This document shows positions 1 to 8,375 of a stretch of 31,295 nucleotides of DNA, piece by piece. The stretch spans positions 1 to 31,295 of the forward strand of contig JAUVXT010000003.1 of assembly GCA_030603465.1 (NCBI GenBank), written 5' to 3'. Position numbers and translations under genes: made by a program. The stretch comes from Deltaproteobacteria bacterium (GTDB taxonomy: Bacteria; Desulfobacterota; Syntrophia; Syntrophales; UBA2210). The notes below the pieces were generated by a model, which was not told the DNA's origin, ran no database searches, and saw nothing but the letters and a program-made list of their open reading frames with translations. Numbering within the stretch: position 1 is the first letter of the stretch; each line of letters starts with the position of its first letter.

Positions 1-334
1 CGCCACGCTGACCCATCCGCCTCAGCCAATCCCCTGTAGCAGAAGAACTGGGAATATTGCCTGATCCAATTGCTTGCCTCAGAGAACCGTCTTCACGTAT
101 CTCACGCATATCTTCTATCGTTTCACCACCTCCATAGAGAACAAGTGAAAGGGGCTTTACGTAATCTGATGCCGCATACCCTCTCCCGGAACCAAGACTC
201 GGAAAATGTGCGGATAACATCTCATCCACTCCCATCGCTTTCATAAATTCCGCATAAAGAACAAGACCACTCCTCGGGGTCATCCTTTCTTCCGTCCTTT
301 TTAACTTGAATGGCATTACCGTCTGTTGTATCAT
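1..334 (-). CDS. IS1380-family transposase, N-terminal part (runs off the left edge)
   Basis: An open frame reads leftwards from an ATG at 334 to the window edge with no stop, about 111 residues. It starts MIQQTVMPFKLKRTEE and continues with SGLVLYAEFMKAMGVDE, GRGYAASDYVKPLSLVLYGG and a GSLRQAIGSGNIPSSSATGDW stretch. This order (short basic start, one helix, 'YGGGE', then 'P(S/T)..T.gdwLRR') is the usual N-terminus of IS1380-family DDE transposases. The catalytic core lies outside the window. The frame is uninterrupted as far as visible, so the element may be intact. A nested hairpin lies directly upstream at 341-417. The family call is from recall of conserved N-terminal features, not a search. 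Confidence 0.75.
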   Translation of the reverse strand, partial: MIQQTVMPFKLKRTEERMTPRSGLVLYAEFMKAMGVDEMLSAHFPSLGSGRGYAASDYVKPLSLVLYGGGETIEDMREIREDGSLRQAIGSGNIPSSSATGDWLRRMGQRG

Positions 335-340
335 CGCTCC

Positions 341-417
341 AACCCCTTTTTTTGTTTTTGGTTTCACCTGTCAGGTGAGATTAATATCTCACTGAAACCT
401 GTAAACATAAAGGGGTT
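341..417 (-). promoter_or_regulatory. Nested hairpin in the leader of the IS1380-type transposase
   Basis: Three nested complementary arm pairs are visible: AACCCCTTT (341-349) with AAAGGGGTT (409-417), GGTTTCA (360-366) with TGAAACC (393-399), and GTGAGAT (375-381) with ATCTCAC (386-392) around a TAAT loop. The outer arm ends 6 bases before the transposase start codon. Leader hairpins next to transposase starts are known in several IS families as a way to block translation of read-through transcripts. That role here is inference. It may also include the IS terminal region. Confidence 0.6.
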
Positions 418-530
418 TTTATCCTCTGTTAACTTTAATGTCTATTTTAGGGTTCTCTTTTTACATTTAGATTCAAGCTGCCTTATTTGTCAATGTTTCT
501 TTAGTTGATGTACTCGTAAAAAGCTACGCT

Positions 531-548
531 ATGCCGACACGTCGGCAT
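531..548. repeat. Short perfect inverted repeat
   Basis: ATGCCGAC and GTCGGCAT are perfectly complementary, separated by two bases (AC). There is no T-run after it on either strand, so a Rho-independent terminator is not supported. It could be a protein-binding site or an IS end remnant. Confidence 0.4.
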
Positions 549-685
549 GATAATTGGAAGTAACTTGTTATATCGCATGGGGTCTCTGTGCCCCACAGAT
601 ATGTGTCCAGGGGCAACGCTAGAAAGATTTGCAGATTTAAGTTACTTGAAAGTCAAGATTGGACGGCAAAGTAAAAAGCTCCAAA

Positions 686-720
686 TTGAAGATTCCCGCA
701 ACTTGTTGCGGGGAATCTCC
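686..720 (-). repeat. Hairpin repeat, copy 1 of a two-copy family
   Basis: The arms GATTCCCGCAA and TTGCGGGGAATC form an imperfect hairpin. Its reverse complement matches the segment at 21589-21620, including the shared tail GGAATCTTCAA. This is a second REP-like family in the window, distinct in flanks from the 59-bp repeat at 745-803. Confidence 0.55.
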
Positions 721-744
721 GACTGTTGAGGAATATTTTTATTT

Positions 745-803
745 TATATTCGCTCGCTAACCCCGCCGCAAGCAGCGGGGATTGCGCTCGCTGTTCAGAT
801 CAA
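745..803 (+). repeat. REP-like intergenic repeat, copy A
   Basis: This 59-bp copy reads TATATTCGCTCGC, a CCCCGC..GCGGGG hairpin, then GCGCTCGCTGTTCAG and a short tail. It matches copies at 26441-26486 (+) and 28918-28976 (-). The hairpin (CCCCGCCGCAAGCAGCGGGG) is short and GC-rich and is flanked by CGCTCGC on both sides. The copies lie only in intergenic DNA. Confidence 0.7.
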
Positions 804-905
804 GGCGCGCAAATCCCGAGGAATGAGGCATACTTACGGTACGCCGCAGTGACGAAGGATGCAGCGGAACGCAGAAGCTGGACTTTTACGAAGTCGTCTT
901 TAGTT
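804..905 (+). repeat. Possible dispersed intergenic repeat following the REP-like copy
   Basis: The segment from GGCGCGCAAATCCCGAGG to TGGACTTTTACGAAGTCGTC resembles, from recall, an intergenic sequence that recurs in deltaproteobacterial genomes. Only one copy is in this window, so repetition cannot be shown here. It has no start codon or ribosome site that would suggest a gene. Confidence 0.35.
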
Positions 906-1149
906 TTTTATCCTCAAATTTAACTCTCCATACCGATATGATCTTCCCACGAAATAATAACTTGATTTATATTTGAGATTTAGAATAGACTCAAGAGAGT
1001 CAATGTGTTAGAATCATAATAGTTTTTGGTATTAAGTATATGGAGGATGAAACAGGTGGTAGCATAGCCTTGGAACAGAACCAGATTTATTTTTATCAGT
1101 ACGTGTTGCTTAATATGAAATTTTATATTTTCCAGAAAGGAATGGAAAT

Positions 1150-3684
1150 ATGAAACTTGTCAAATGGTTCGAAGACCTGTCATTGGAAAAAAAAGACCTG
1201 TACTACAAGCTCAATATAATCTTCGGACTTTTTTTTCTGATACCCGTTTTCGGTTTCCTCTACTTCGTCGTTACATATAATCTGCTGGAAAATATTTATA
1301 TACTCCTGTTTTTCATTATCTTTCTACTATGTTCCTTTCTCGGCTTTATTATTTTGCGTACCCTTTTCGAGAAGATAAAAGAGATTTCAACTGATCTTTC
1401 AAGTGCCGTAGCAAGTGAAACGTCTTTGGTTCAATCCGGAGAGGAACGGGATGAACTGAACAGCATTATTCAATCATTTCACACTTATGAGGATCATCTT
1501 AAAGAGACCTATGGTAAACTTGAAAGAAAAATTTCCGAGGTATCCGTTCTCAAGGAACTTTCAGACTTATGTTATATAACCTTTAATCCGGACGAACTAT
1601 TATGCGTCACCTTGGAAAGGGCGCTCAAGCTGATGAAATCCGATATGGGTTCTATTCTTGCTCTTGAAGATGATTCTCAGGAGAAATCTTTTGTTGTAAG
1701 GGCCGCTATCGGTCTGGAGGATAAGATCTCTGTGGGAGACCGGATCGATTTTGAGACGAGCATTGCCAAGTATGCGGTAATAAATAAGTCACCCCTTGTT
1801 ATAGAGGATGTGGAGTCGGATGACCGTTTCGGAAGGATGAACCGGTCCCAGTATGGTTCGAAATCTTTCGTCTGTATGCCGATCAAGGCGATGCGTGATA
1901 TTATAGGCGTACTCAATATTTCGAAACGAAGCAATGATTCGCCCTTTCTTAAGGAAGAGATTGAAGCGCTTACGCCGCTCTTGTCCAATGCGGCCTTTAC
2001 ATATGAAAATCTTCGTCTCCAAAAAGAGGATGAAGACAGCACGCAGAAACTGCAGGCAGCGGGGAAACTATTTAAGATACTGAGTTCAAGCCTGATAGAC
2101 AATGAGCTTTATCAGGCTCTCTTCAAAGAAATTCAAGCGATTGTTCCCTTCACGCTGGCAGCTTTAATGGTTACCGATGAAAATGCAACCGATGAGATAG
2201 TAATACTCGATTTGTTCGCTTCCGCTGAGACCAGCATATCGAAGGGAACGAGCTACAAGATGGCGGGATCAGCAATCGATAGGGTGTTCAAGCAGGGGAA
2301 CACGGTCATTGTGGAGGACGTTGCTCGACTATCCAATGATACGGACAAAGAAATTCTGGGAAATGATAATAATAAGGGCTATATTATTACTCCGCTGGTT
2401 ACGGGGGGAACGATAATTGGTGTCTTGATATTCTGTATGGAAGACGCAAAGGATCTCAAAAAATACAGAGAGTATACGGAACATATCGCAGATGTTTTTT
2501 CGCTCGCCGTTGAGAAGAACAGATTGTCTTCCCTGGTACTAAAAAGAAGCAATGAGTTGGATACGATAAAGCAGATTGGAAGTGCGCTTGCTTCGTCTAC
2601 TTTTGAAATGACAAAGGTACTCCAATATACAATGGACATGATTAAGATGGTGATAAATGTGGAGGCGGGTTCGTTATTACTTCTTGATGGCAAGGATATG
2701 GAATTCAAAGTTGCTCTCAACGTAGATATTGAAAAGCTTAAGAAGGTTGACGTAAAGCTCGGCCAGGGCATTGCCGGATATGTGGCGGCCCTCGGGGAAG
2801 CTGTGATAGAAAACAATGTAGAAAATTCTTCCATGTTTGATCCCGACGTGGATGAATATTCGGGTTTTGTAACAAGGACGCTATTATGCGTTCCCATCAT
2901 TTCACAGGGAAGGGTTATAGGGGTCATAGAAGTTATAAATAAAATTGGTGGGATTTTTGGAATAAATGATAAGTACCTTTTACAGTCGATCGCTTCATCT
3001 GTTAGTATTGCGATAGAAAATGCCCGTCTTTACAGGGAAACAGTTTCCATGGCTGAACAGGAAAGAGGAATACGGCAAATGTTCCAGAAGTTTGTTCCCG
3101 AGGAGATAGTGGAAAAGATTATCCACGGATCGGAACAAGAAAAGGTGCTCATCGAAGAGTTTAGAACGCTAACACTTCTCAATATAGATATGCGGGGATT
3201 TTCAATCCTTGCCATGGATATCGGTTCCCAGAAAACAGTGGCTATCTTGAATCACTTTTTTTCAACCATGGGAGGTATCGTATTTGCCAATCATGGGATA
3301 GTTGATAAATATCTGGGCGACGGTTTCCTGGCGATATTTGGCGCACCCGTATCAAGCCCTACCGATGCGGACAATGGCATTAATGCTGCGCTGGCTATGC
3401 GACATGCCATTGAGGGCTTGAACAGGCACTTCAAAAAAGAGGCCGGCGTCGGAAATATAGGATTTGAAAAAAAGATGGACTACACGGTGATTGGCGATTC
3501 GGTGAATACCGTGTTCAGCCTGCAGGAACTTACGAAGACGATTCCAAACAGTATCCTGATCAGTGAAAAGACCCTGCGAGCAGCCCAATCTCTCCTGGAA
3601 GTTCGAGAGATTGATATACCCTATGGCGATTATAAATTTTTGGATATGAAAGTTTACGAATTGCAGGGACGTAACAGTTATTGA
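1150..3684 (+). CDS. Membrane-anchored triple-GAF sensor with a degenerate class III adenylate cyclase domain
   Basis: The 844-residue protein has two membrane helices at about 22-42 and 48-70, then a HAMP-like/coiled-coil segment. Three GAF domains follow (about 138-287, 305-460, 476-630), then a class III nucleotide cyclase domain (about 650-842). The metal-binding aspartates are present (D680 in NIDMRGFS, D724 in KYLGDG), as are the adenine-specifying region EKKMDYT (773-779) and the transition-state Asn (N786 in GDSVN). Two defects stand out. The Arg expected four residues after that Asn is Ser790. The strand normally reading 'GIGIHTGE' before VGNIG is missing, about 15-20 residues short. 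It may therefore be a weak or inactive cyclase acting as a signalling scaffold. An AAAGGA ribosome site sits about 10 bases before the ATG. The input ligand is unknown. Confidence 0.85.
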   Translation: MKLVKWFEDLSLEKKDLYYKLNIIFGLFFLIPVFGFLYFVVTYNLLENIYILLFFIIFLLCSFLGFIILRTLFEKIKEISTDLSSAVASETSLVQSGEERDELNSIIQSFHTYEDHLKETYGKLERKISEVSVLKELSDLCYITFNPDELLCVTLERALKLMKSDMGSILALEDDSQEKSFVVRAAIGLEDKISVGDRIDFETSIAKYAVINKSPLVIEDVESDDRFGRMNRSQYGSKSFVCMPIKAMRDIIGVLNISKRSNDSPFLKEEIEALTPLLSNAAFTYENLRLQKEDEDSTQKLQAAGKLFKILSSSLIDNELYQALFKEIQAIVPFTLAALMVTDENATDEIVILDLFASAETSISKGTSYKMAGSAIDRVFKQGNTVIVEDVARLSNDTDKEILGNDNNKGYIITPLVTGGTIIGVLIFCMEDAKDLKKYREYTEHIADVFSLAVEKNRLSSLVLKRSNELDTIKQIGSALASSTFEMTKVLQYTMDMIKMVINVEAGSLLLLDGKDMEFKVALNVDIEKLKKVDVKLGQGIAGYVAALGEAVIENNVENSSMFDPDVDEYSGFVTRTLLCVPIISQGRVIGVIEVINKIGGIFGINDKYLLQSIASSVSIAIENARLYRETVSMAEQERGIRQMFQKFVPEEIVEKIIHGSEQEKVLIEEFRTLTLLNIDMRGFSILAMDIGSQKTVAILNHFFSTMGGIVFANHGIVDKYLGDGFLAIFGAPVSSPTDADNGINAALAMRHAIEGLNRHFKKEAGVGNIGFEKKMDYTVIGDSVNTVFSLQELTKTIPNSILISEKTLRAAQSLLEVREIDIPYGDYKFLDMKVYELQGRNSY

Positions 3685-3746
3685 GAAGGCGCTACAATAT
3701 TGGACAATCCTGCAGTGTCAGGGTGTAGGATATCTTAAGAAATTAT

Positions 3747-4529
3747 ATGCATAACAAGGTAGAAACAGGAAATCTCACTATTGTTCTCAACAGGCCGAAA
3801 AGCTCCGCGAATATTGGTTTTGTTGCTCGCAGCGCAATGAATATGGGGATTAAAAGGCTATTTGTGGTAACAAAGGCAAACGGGTATGATAAAGAGGAGA
3901 TGAAACGGACGGCGACACATTTTGCGTCCGCCCTCATAGAAGAGATCCGGTATTTTGATCAACTGAATTCCGCCCTCGCTCAATTCAATTATATAGTTGG
4001 AACAACGGCACGATGGGGAAACACGAATTTGAAAAGATCAACGGTAACGCCTCGAAATATGGCGGAACAACTGGTATCTATCTCTTATAGAAATGAAGTG
4101 GCCCTCTTATTCGGGCCAGAGGATAGGGGTCTTACAAATAATGAACTGAGATATTGTGATCTTTTGGTTACTATTCCCACATCAGGGGAGCTAAGATCGA
4201 TCAATCTCTCACATGCTGTCATGTTACTCTGTTATGAAATCTTTGTTGCCGAAAATGGTGCCATCGGCACCTTTTCTCCCAGGCTGGCTACTTCAAAAGA
4301 GAAGGGGGACATGTTTGATCACCTGAAAGAGATATTTATAAAGATCAATTTCATCAATCCCGAAAACCCGGAGTACTGGATGACGTCCATCAAAAAATTT
4401 TTCTCAAGGACGAAGCTATGCTCAAAAGACGTCAAGATCATAAGGGGAATCTGCCGGCAGGTTGATCTGTATGGCAAAGGAAAGACGAGAGATTATGCGT
4501 CTCTTCATCAGAAAAATGCAGATCCATAA
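3747..4529 (+). CDS. trmJ: SpoU/TrmH-family tRNA 2'-O-methyltransferase, TrmJ type
   Basis: The 260-residue protein belongs to the SPOUT (trefoil-knot) methyltransferases. TrmJ methylates the 2'-OH of nucleotide 32 in tRNA using S-adenosylmethionine. Motif 1 is seen near the start (LNRPKSSANIGFVARSAMNMG, residues about 13-33). Motif 2 is VALLFGPEDRGLTNNEL and motif 3 is the knot segment IPTSGELRSINLSHAVMLLCYE. The length and order fit TrmJ (about 240-260 residues). The C-terminal part (from about 195) is the helical dimer or tRNA-binding extension seen in this family. No strong ribosome site precedes the ATG. It sits 62 bases after the cyclase-like gene. A general SpoU methyltransferase with another target nucleotide remains possible. 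Confidence 0.82.
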   Translation: MHNKVETGNLTIVLNRPKSSANIGFVARSAMNMGIKRLFVVTKANGYDKEEMKRTATHFASALIEEIRYFDQLNSALAQFNYIVGTTARWGNTNLKRSTVTPRNMAEQLVSISYRNEVALLFGPEDRGLTNNELRYCDLLVTIPTSGELRSINLSHAVMLLCYEIFVAENGAIGTFSPRLATSKEKGDMFDHLKEIFIKINFINPENPEYWMTSIKKFFSRTKLCSKDVKIIRGICRQVDLYGKGKTRDYASLHQKNADP

Positions 4530-4591
4530 GGAACCTTGGGCATACCAGACTGTTATCCCTAAGGAATACACCTCCAGGAAAGGACCGGCGA

Positions 4592-4777
4592 TGAGCAATA
4601 CAACCGGAGGCGACATTAGAGAATATGGAGAAGCTGGAACAGTTACGTATTCTTGAGGCGGGATTGCATATACAGGCTGTAGAGACGCAATATCATTCAC
4701 TCTCCGTTAATTCACCGGAAGATATGGAGAAGGTCAGGCGTGTTCTGCAGGGAGAAGATGGAAATAAAATACAGTGA
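4592..4777 (+). pseudogene. kdsB: Remnant of kdsB (CMP-KDO synthetase), C-terminal end only
   Basis: After an in-frame TGA at 4592 the frame reads about 60 residues to a TGA at 4775-4777. It contains ENMEKLEQLRILEAGLHI, VETQYHSLSV and NSPEDMEKVRRVL. These are the closing helices of 3-deoxy-manno-octulosonate cytidylyltransferase ('EKLEQLRALE.G..I..VET....GVDTPEDLEKVR'). KdsB is normally about 250 residues, and here the nucleotide-binding N-terminus and the catalytic centre are gone. Upstream, between trmJ and this piece, no frame gives a KdsB match without stops. It lies just before hldD, another LPS-core gene, which fits an ancestral LPS cluster. An ATG at 4625 could still allow a 50-residue peptide, but nothing suggests it is used. 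Confidence 0.7.
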
Positions 4778-4800
4778 TATGGTTTGAGGAGTGGATATAG

Positions 4801-5772
4801 ATGATTATTGTAACGGGTGGCGCCGGATTTATCGGTAGCGCCATGATCTGGAAACTGAACGAAGAGGGGATCGACGATATTATTGTTGTCGACGAACTGG
4901 GTACAACAGAAAAATGGAAAAATTTGGTAAATCTGGATTATGTCGACTATTTACACAAAGGTGTTTTCTTGCAGATGATCTGCGAGGACAGGGTGCCATA
5001 TTCTGTTGATGCCGTGATTCATATGGGGGCATGTTCTTCCACAACAGAGAGAGATGCGGATTACCTGATGGAGAATAACTGCCGATATAGCAGAATGCTT
5101 GCCGAGTGGGCGCTGAAAAGGGATATACGATTCATTTATGCCAGCTCGGCGGCAACTTATGGTGACGGCAGTTCCGGTTTCTCCGATGACGATGAGGTGA
5201 GTAAAGCCCTGAAACCCATAAATATGTACGGATATTCAAAACAATTGTTCGATCTGTGGGTCCTCCGTAATGAATTGGAAGGAAAAATTGCGGGCATTAA
5301 ATTCTTTAATGTATTTGGCCCCAATGAATGCCACAAAGGCGAAATGAGAAGCGTTGTTCATAAATCTTTTGGACAGATTCAAAGCGAGGGGAGGGTAAGA
5401 CTTTTTAAATCTTATCGGGAAGAATATGGAGACGGAGAGCAGAAGAGAGATTTTATTTATATTAAGGACTGTGTCGAGGTTTTATGGTGGCTGATTCAAA
5501 AGCGTGATGTTACGGGAATATTCAACCTCGGGACGGGCAATGCCCGCACCTGGAATGACCTGGTACAGGCCGTCTTTCAAGCGCTGGAAAAACAAGCAGA
5601 CGTTGAATATATAGAAATGCCGGAGTCTATCCGGAATCAGTACCAGTATTTTACGGAAGCGAAGATGGAAAAGCTCAGAGCTCAGGGATGCGATATCGCT
5701 TTTCGCACCCTGGAAGATGCCATCCATGACTACGTTGTAAACTATTTAATAGAGGGTGAGCGCACGCTATAG
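4801..5772 (+). CDS. hldD: ADP-L-glycero-D-manno-heptose 6-epimerase
   Basis: HldD (RfaD) inverts C-6 of ADP-D-glycero-D-manno-heptose to make the heptose donor for the LPS inner core. The 323-residue protein is an extended short-chain dehydrogenase. The NAD(P)-binding GGAGFIGSAM is at residues 6-15, and IRFIYASSAATYG carries the active-site Ser116. The Tyr-x3-Lys pair is Y143/K147 in MYGYSKQLFDLW. FFNVFGPNE and the RDFIYIKDC segment are typical of the epimerase group. Length matches the family (about 310-330). A GAGGAG ribosome site lies 10-15 bases before the ATG. The gene follows the kdsB remnant by 23 bases, consistent with an old LPS-core pair. An intact kdsB must exist elsewhere if the cell makes KDO. 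Confidence 0.92.
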   Translation: MIIVTGGAGFIGSAMIWKLNEEGIDDIIVVDELGTTEKWKNLVNLDYVDYLHKGVFLQMICEDRVPYSVDAVIHMGACSSTTERDADYLMENNCRYSRMLAEWALKRDIRFIYASSAATYGDGSSGFSDDDEVSKALKPINMYGYSKQLFDLWVLRNELEGKIAGIKFFNVFGPNECHKGEMRSVVHKSFGQIQSEGRVRLFKSYREEYGDGEQKRDFIYIKDCVEVLWWLIQKRDVTGIFNLGTGNARTWNDLVQAVFQALEKQADVEYIEMPESIRNQYQYFTEAKMEKLRAQGCDIAFRTLEDAIHDYVVNYLIEGERTL

Positions 5773-5844
5773 GAGATTTCAAGGGAAGAGAAGGGATACG
5801 AATTTTCGTAAGCGGGAAGAATCATTAATGAATATGGAGGAACG

Positions 5845-6651
5845 ATGAAAATAGTAAGATTTTTCACAGAAGATGGGCGGTTGTTCCGCGGCGTTATCAA
5901 GGGGAAACGGGAAGACGAAGCCAGCGTAATAGAAGGAGATATTTTCGACAGATTTGAGGTAACGGAGAGGGTTGAAAAAATCGGGAAATTATTATCCCCC
6001 GTAGAACCGCCCAATATAATCGCGCTGGGTGTGAATTATGGAAAGCATGCCGGTGAGACCGGAGTTAAGAAGCCTGAGCAGCCGGTTATATTTATAAAGG
6101 GGACCAATAGCGTAACGGGCCATGGCAGCGATATAATTCTCCCCGAGGCGGGACCCGATGAAGTAGATTTTGAAGCGGAGCTTGCCGTGGTGATAGGAAG
6201 GGACGCAAAGAATGTGCCTCCAGAGGAAGTGGACAGCTATATTTTCGGATATACATGCACAAACGATGTCAGCGCACGGGATTGGCAAAAGCACAAACAG
6301 AAGAAGCAATGGGCGCGGGGAAAGAGTTTTGATACATTCTGCCCCATGGGCCCCTCTCTGGTTACAAAAGACGAGGTTGAAGATCCCGATGATCTGCGAA
6401 TAAGATCGATCTTAAACGGTGAGATTATGCAGGATTCATCTACATCCGATATGCTTTTCGATACAAAGACTATAATCAGCGACATCAGCAGGTCGATGAC
6501 ACTGCTGAAGGGGACGGTTGTTATGACGGGCACACCGGATGGTGTAGGTTTTACAAGAGAACCGCCCGTTTTCCTCAGGGAGGGTGACATTATAACTGTT
6601 GAGATTGAAAAGGTGGGAACGCTTTCGAATTCCGTTAAGAGAGAGATGTAA
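5845..6651 (+). CDS. Fumarylacetoacetate hydrolase family protein
   Basis: The 268-residue protein has the FAH fold used by hydrolases, isomerases and decarboxylases of beta-dicarbonyl acids (for example 2-hydroxyhepta-2,4-diene-1,7-dioate isomerase, acylpyruvase or oxaloacetate decarboxylase). Residues 1-50 form the small N-terminal domain. The catalytic domain starts at NIIALGVNYGKHAGE. The three metal ligands are visible: E110 and E112 in VDFEAELAVVIG, and D141 in TNDVSARDWQ. A lysine in WARGKSFDTFCPMGP and the TGTPDGVGF loop also fit. A strong GGAGG is 6-10 bases before the ATG. Its neighbours give no pathway, so the substrate cannot be assigned. Acylpyruvate hydrolase-type activity is the commonest housekeeping role. 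Confidence 0.85.
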   Translation: MKIVRFFTEDGRLFRGVIKGKREDEASVIEGDIFDRFEVTERVEKIGKLLSPVEPPNIIALGVNYGKHAGETGVKKPEQPVIFIKGTNSVTGHGSDIILPEAGPDEVDFEAELAVVIGRDAKNVPPEEVDSYIFGYTCTNDVSARDWQKHKQKKQWARGKSFDTFCPMGPSLVTKDEVEDPDDLRIRSILNGEIMQDSSTSDMLFDTKTIISDISRSMTLLKGTVVMTGTPDGVGFTREPPVFLREGDIITVEIEKVGTLSNSVKREM

Positions 6652-6792
6652 TAATCTATCGAGTGCCTTTAAATGAGAATCGGCATCAACAAAGAAAGAC
6701 ATTTGACATTGTGGGAAGAATAGGCAAATTACATCTATACGCAGGAAATTTTTCTGGGGAGAAAACGGAAGACTATTAAGAGGAGGACTCTA

Positions 6793-8283
6793 ATGAGCGG
6801 GGAGAAAAATATAAAAAGAAAGAAGTTCCTTACATTGCTTCTTTGGTTTTTTATCGTGACATTGGTCATATCTTTTATTGGAGCGATTAAATTTTCAACG
6901 GTACCTCTGGGTCTATATCAGAGTGATGCTGCAGCCGCGTCCCATGTTGATACTATGGGAGTACCCTTATCGTTTGCCGATCTGGCGGAAAGACTGAAAC
7001 CGGCTGTAGTTAATATCAGTACTACCAAGACAGTGAGCTCGGGTGGCAGGGGTTCATTTGGTTCACCATTCAGAGGGTCGCCTTTTGAAAAATTTTTTGG
7101 TGGCGATGAATTTTTCCGGAGATTTTTCGAGGATATCCCTGAAAGACAATTCAAGCAGAGGAGCCTTGGCTCAGGATTTATTATAAGCAAGGATGGTTAC
7201 ATCTTTACAAATAATCATGTGGTGGAGAAAGCGGACAAAATACTGGTAAAGCTTTCCAATGGCAAAGAATACGCTGCGGAGATAAAGGGCAAGGATGAGA
7301 AGACGGATATAGCGCTGATAAAAATCGATGCGAAAAATGATCTTCCCGTTGCAAAACTCGGAGATTCATCAAAAATTCGTGTTGGCGACTGGGTCGTTGC
7401 CATAGGGAACCCTTTCGGGCTTGAACAAACGGTAACGGCGGGTATCGTCAGTGCAAAGGGACGCGTAATAGGGGCGGGGCCATACGACGATTTCATTCAA
7501 ACCGATGCCTCCATTAACCCGGGAAACAGCGGAGGCCCCCTCTTTAACCTGAAAGGGGAGGTAGTGGGAATAAATACGGCTATCATTGCAAAGGGACAGG
7601 GAATAGGTTTTGCGATACCGATAGATATGGCAAAAATAATAATGGCGCAGCTCAAGGAGAAGGGGAAGGTAGTTCGCGGATGGCTTGGTGTTTCGGTACA
7701 GGACATCACGGAAGATATTGCGAAACAACTGGGCATCAAGACAAAAGAGGGCGCTCTCATAGCAGACGTGTTTAAAGGGGATCCGGCTGATAAAGCGGGC
7801 ATAAAGACGGGAGATGTCATAATAGAGATTGAAGGGCAGGAAATTAAAAATACTCACGAACTGTTGAAGATTGTTGCAGGGGTTGCAGTTGGAAAAGAAA
7901 TAAAAGTAAAGCTATTGAGAAACGGTAAGGCAAAAACACTTACCGTTCAGGTAACGGAACGTCCGGAGAAGGGAACTGTGGCTGGAGCGAAGAAGAGCAA
8001 GGAATACTTTGGGATGACCGTGCAGGGAATAACCCCTGAAATAGCGAAACACCTCGGACTCAAAGATGTTTCTGGTGTAATTGTCACAGAGGTAAAAAGA
8101 GGAAGTCCGGCAGCCGAAGCTCAGATAAAGGGCGAGGATATTATCCTCCAGGTCAACAGAACAAGGATTGCCTCTCTTGAAGAATATCTGGGGATAATGT
8201 CACATGTGGAATCGGAAGACAGTGTGCTTTTGCTTGTAAGAAGGGGAGACATGAAATTTTTCACGGTGATTCGTAAGCAGTAA
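6793..8283 (+). CDS. degP: Do/HtrA-family periplasmic serine protease with two PDZ domains
   Basis: The 496-residue protein handles misfolded envelope proteins in the periplasm. A hydrophobic segment at about 13-36 is a signal peptide or anchor. The trypsin-like domain (about 60-280) has the full triad: H142 in TNNHVV, D172 in KTDIALIKI and S246 in NPGNSGGPLF. A Gly/Phe/Arg-rich loop (residues about 83-117) precedes the active site, as in other Do proteases. PDZ1 spans about 285-380 (GWLGVSVQDI, then GDVIIEIEGQEI) and PDZ2 about 400-490. An AGGAGG sits 6 bases before the ATG. The symbol covers the DegP/DegQ/MucD group, which cannot be told apart here. The gene ends just before a strong hairpin at 8316-8340. 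Confidence 0.92.
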   Translation: MSGEKNIKRKKFLTLLLWFFIVTLVISFIGAIKFSTVPLGLYQSDAAAASHVDTMGVPLSFADLAERLKPAVVNISTTKTVSSGGRGSFGSPFRGSPFEKFFGGDEFFRRFFEDIPERQFKQRSLGSGFIISKDGYIFTNNHVVEKADKILVKLSNGKEYAAEIKGKDEKTDIALIKIDAKNDLPVAKLGDSSKIRVGDWVVAIGNPFGLEQTVTAGIVSAKGRVIGAGPYDDFIQTDASINPGNSGGPLFNLKGEVVGINTAIIAKGQGIGFAIPIDMAKIIMAQLKEKGKVVRGWLGVSVQDITEDIAKQLGIKTKEGALIADVFKGDPADKAGIKTGDVIIEIEGQEIKNTHELLKIVAGVAVGKEIKVKLLRNGKAKTLTVQVTERPEKGTVAGAKKSKEYFGMTVQGITPEIAKHLGLKDVSGVIVTEVKRGSPAAEAQIKGEDIILQVNRTRIASLEEYLGIMSHVESEDSVLLLVRRGDMKFFTVIRKQ

Positions 8284-8315
8284 AAAAACATCCGATATTC
8301 TGCATAAATCCTTTT

Positions 8316-8340
8316 GGAAGGGGCGGAAACCGCCCCTTCC
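8316..8340 (+). terminator. GC-rich hairpin after the HtrA gene, possible terminator
   Basis: GGAAGGGGCGG and CCGCCCCTTCC form a perfect 11-bp stem with an AAA loop. It starts 32 bases after the HtrA stop codon. The following bases (ACCATAAATC) are not a T-run, so it may act as a weak or factor-assisted terminator or an mRNA 3'-end stabiliser. Confidence 0.5.
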
Positions 8341-8375
8341 ACCATAAATCTTTCCATACCGAAAAGACTGATAAT

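Larger units (their letters stand above)
335..1149. other. 815-bp gap between the transposase and the cyclase-like gene
   Basis: No convincing gene is seen here. The stretch holds the transposase leader hairpin (341-417), an 8+8 bp palindrome (531-548), one hairpin repeat (686-720), one copy of the REP-like repeat (745-803) and a further repeat-like segment (804-905). The last 240 bases are AT-rich and presumably contain the promoter of the gene at 1150, but no clear -35/-10 pair stands out. Confidence 0.6.

Noticed and set aside
726..923. 65-codon plus-strand open frame
   Set aside because: It is built from REP-like copy A and the following repeat segment, and similar false frames arise from the other copies.
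3118..3128. DnaA-box-like TTATCCACG
   Set aside because: A single near-match inside the cyclase-like gene with no cluster of boxes or AT-rich unwinding region; no origin is supported.
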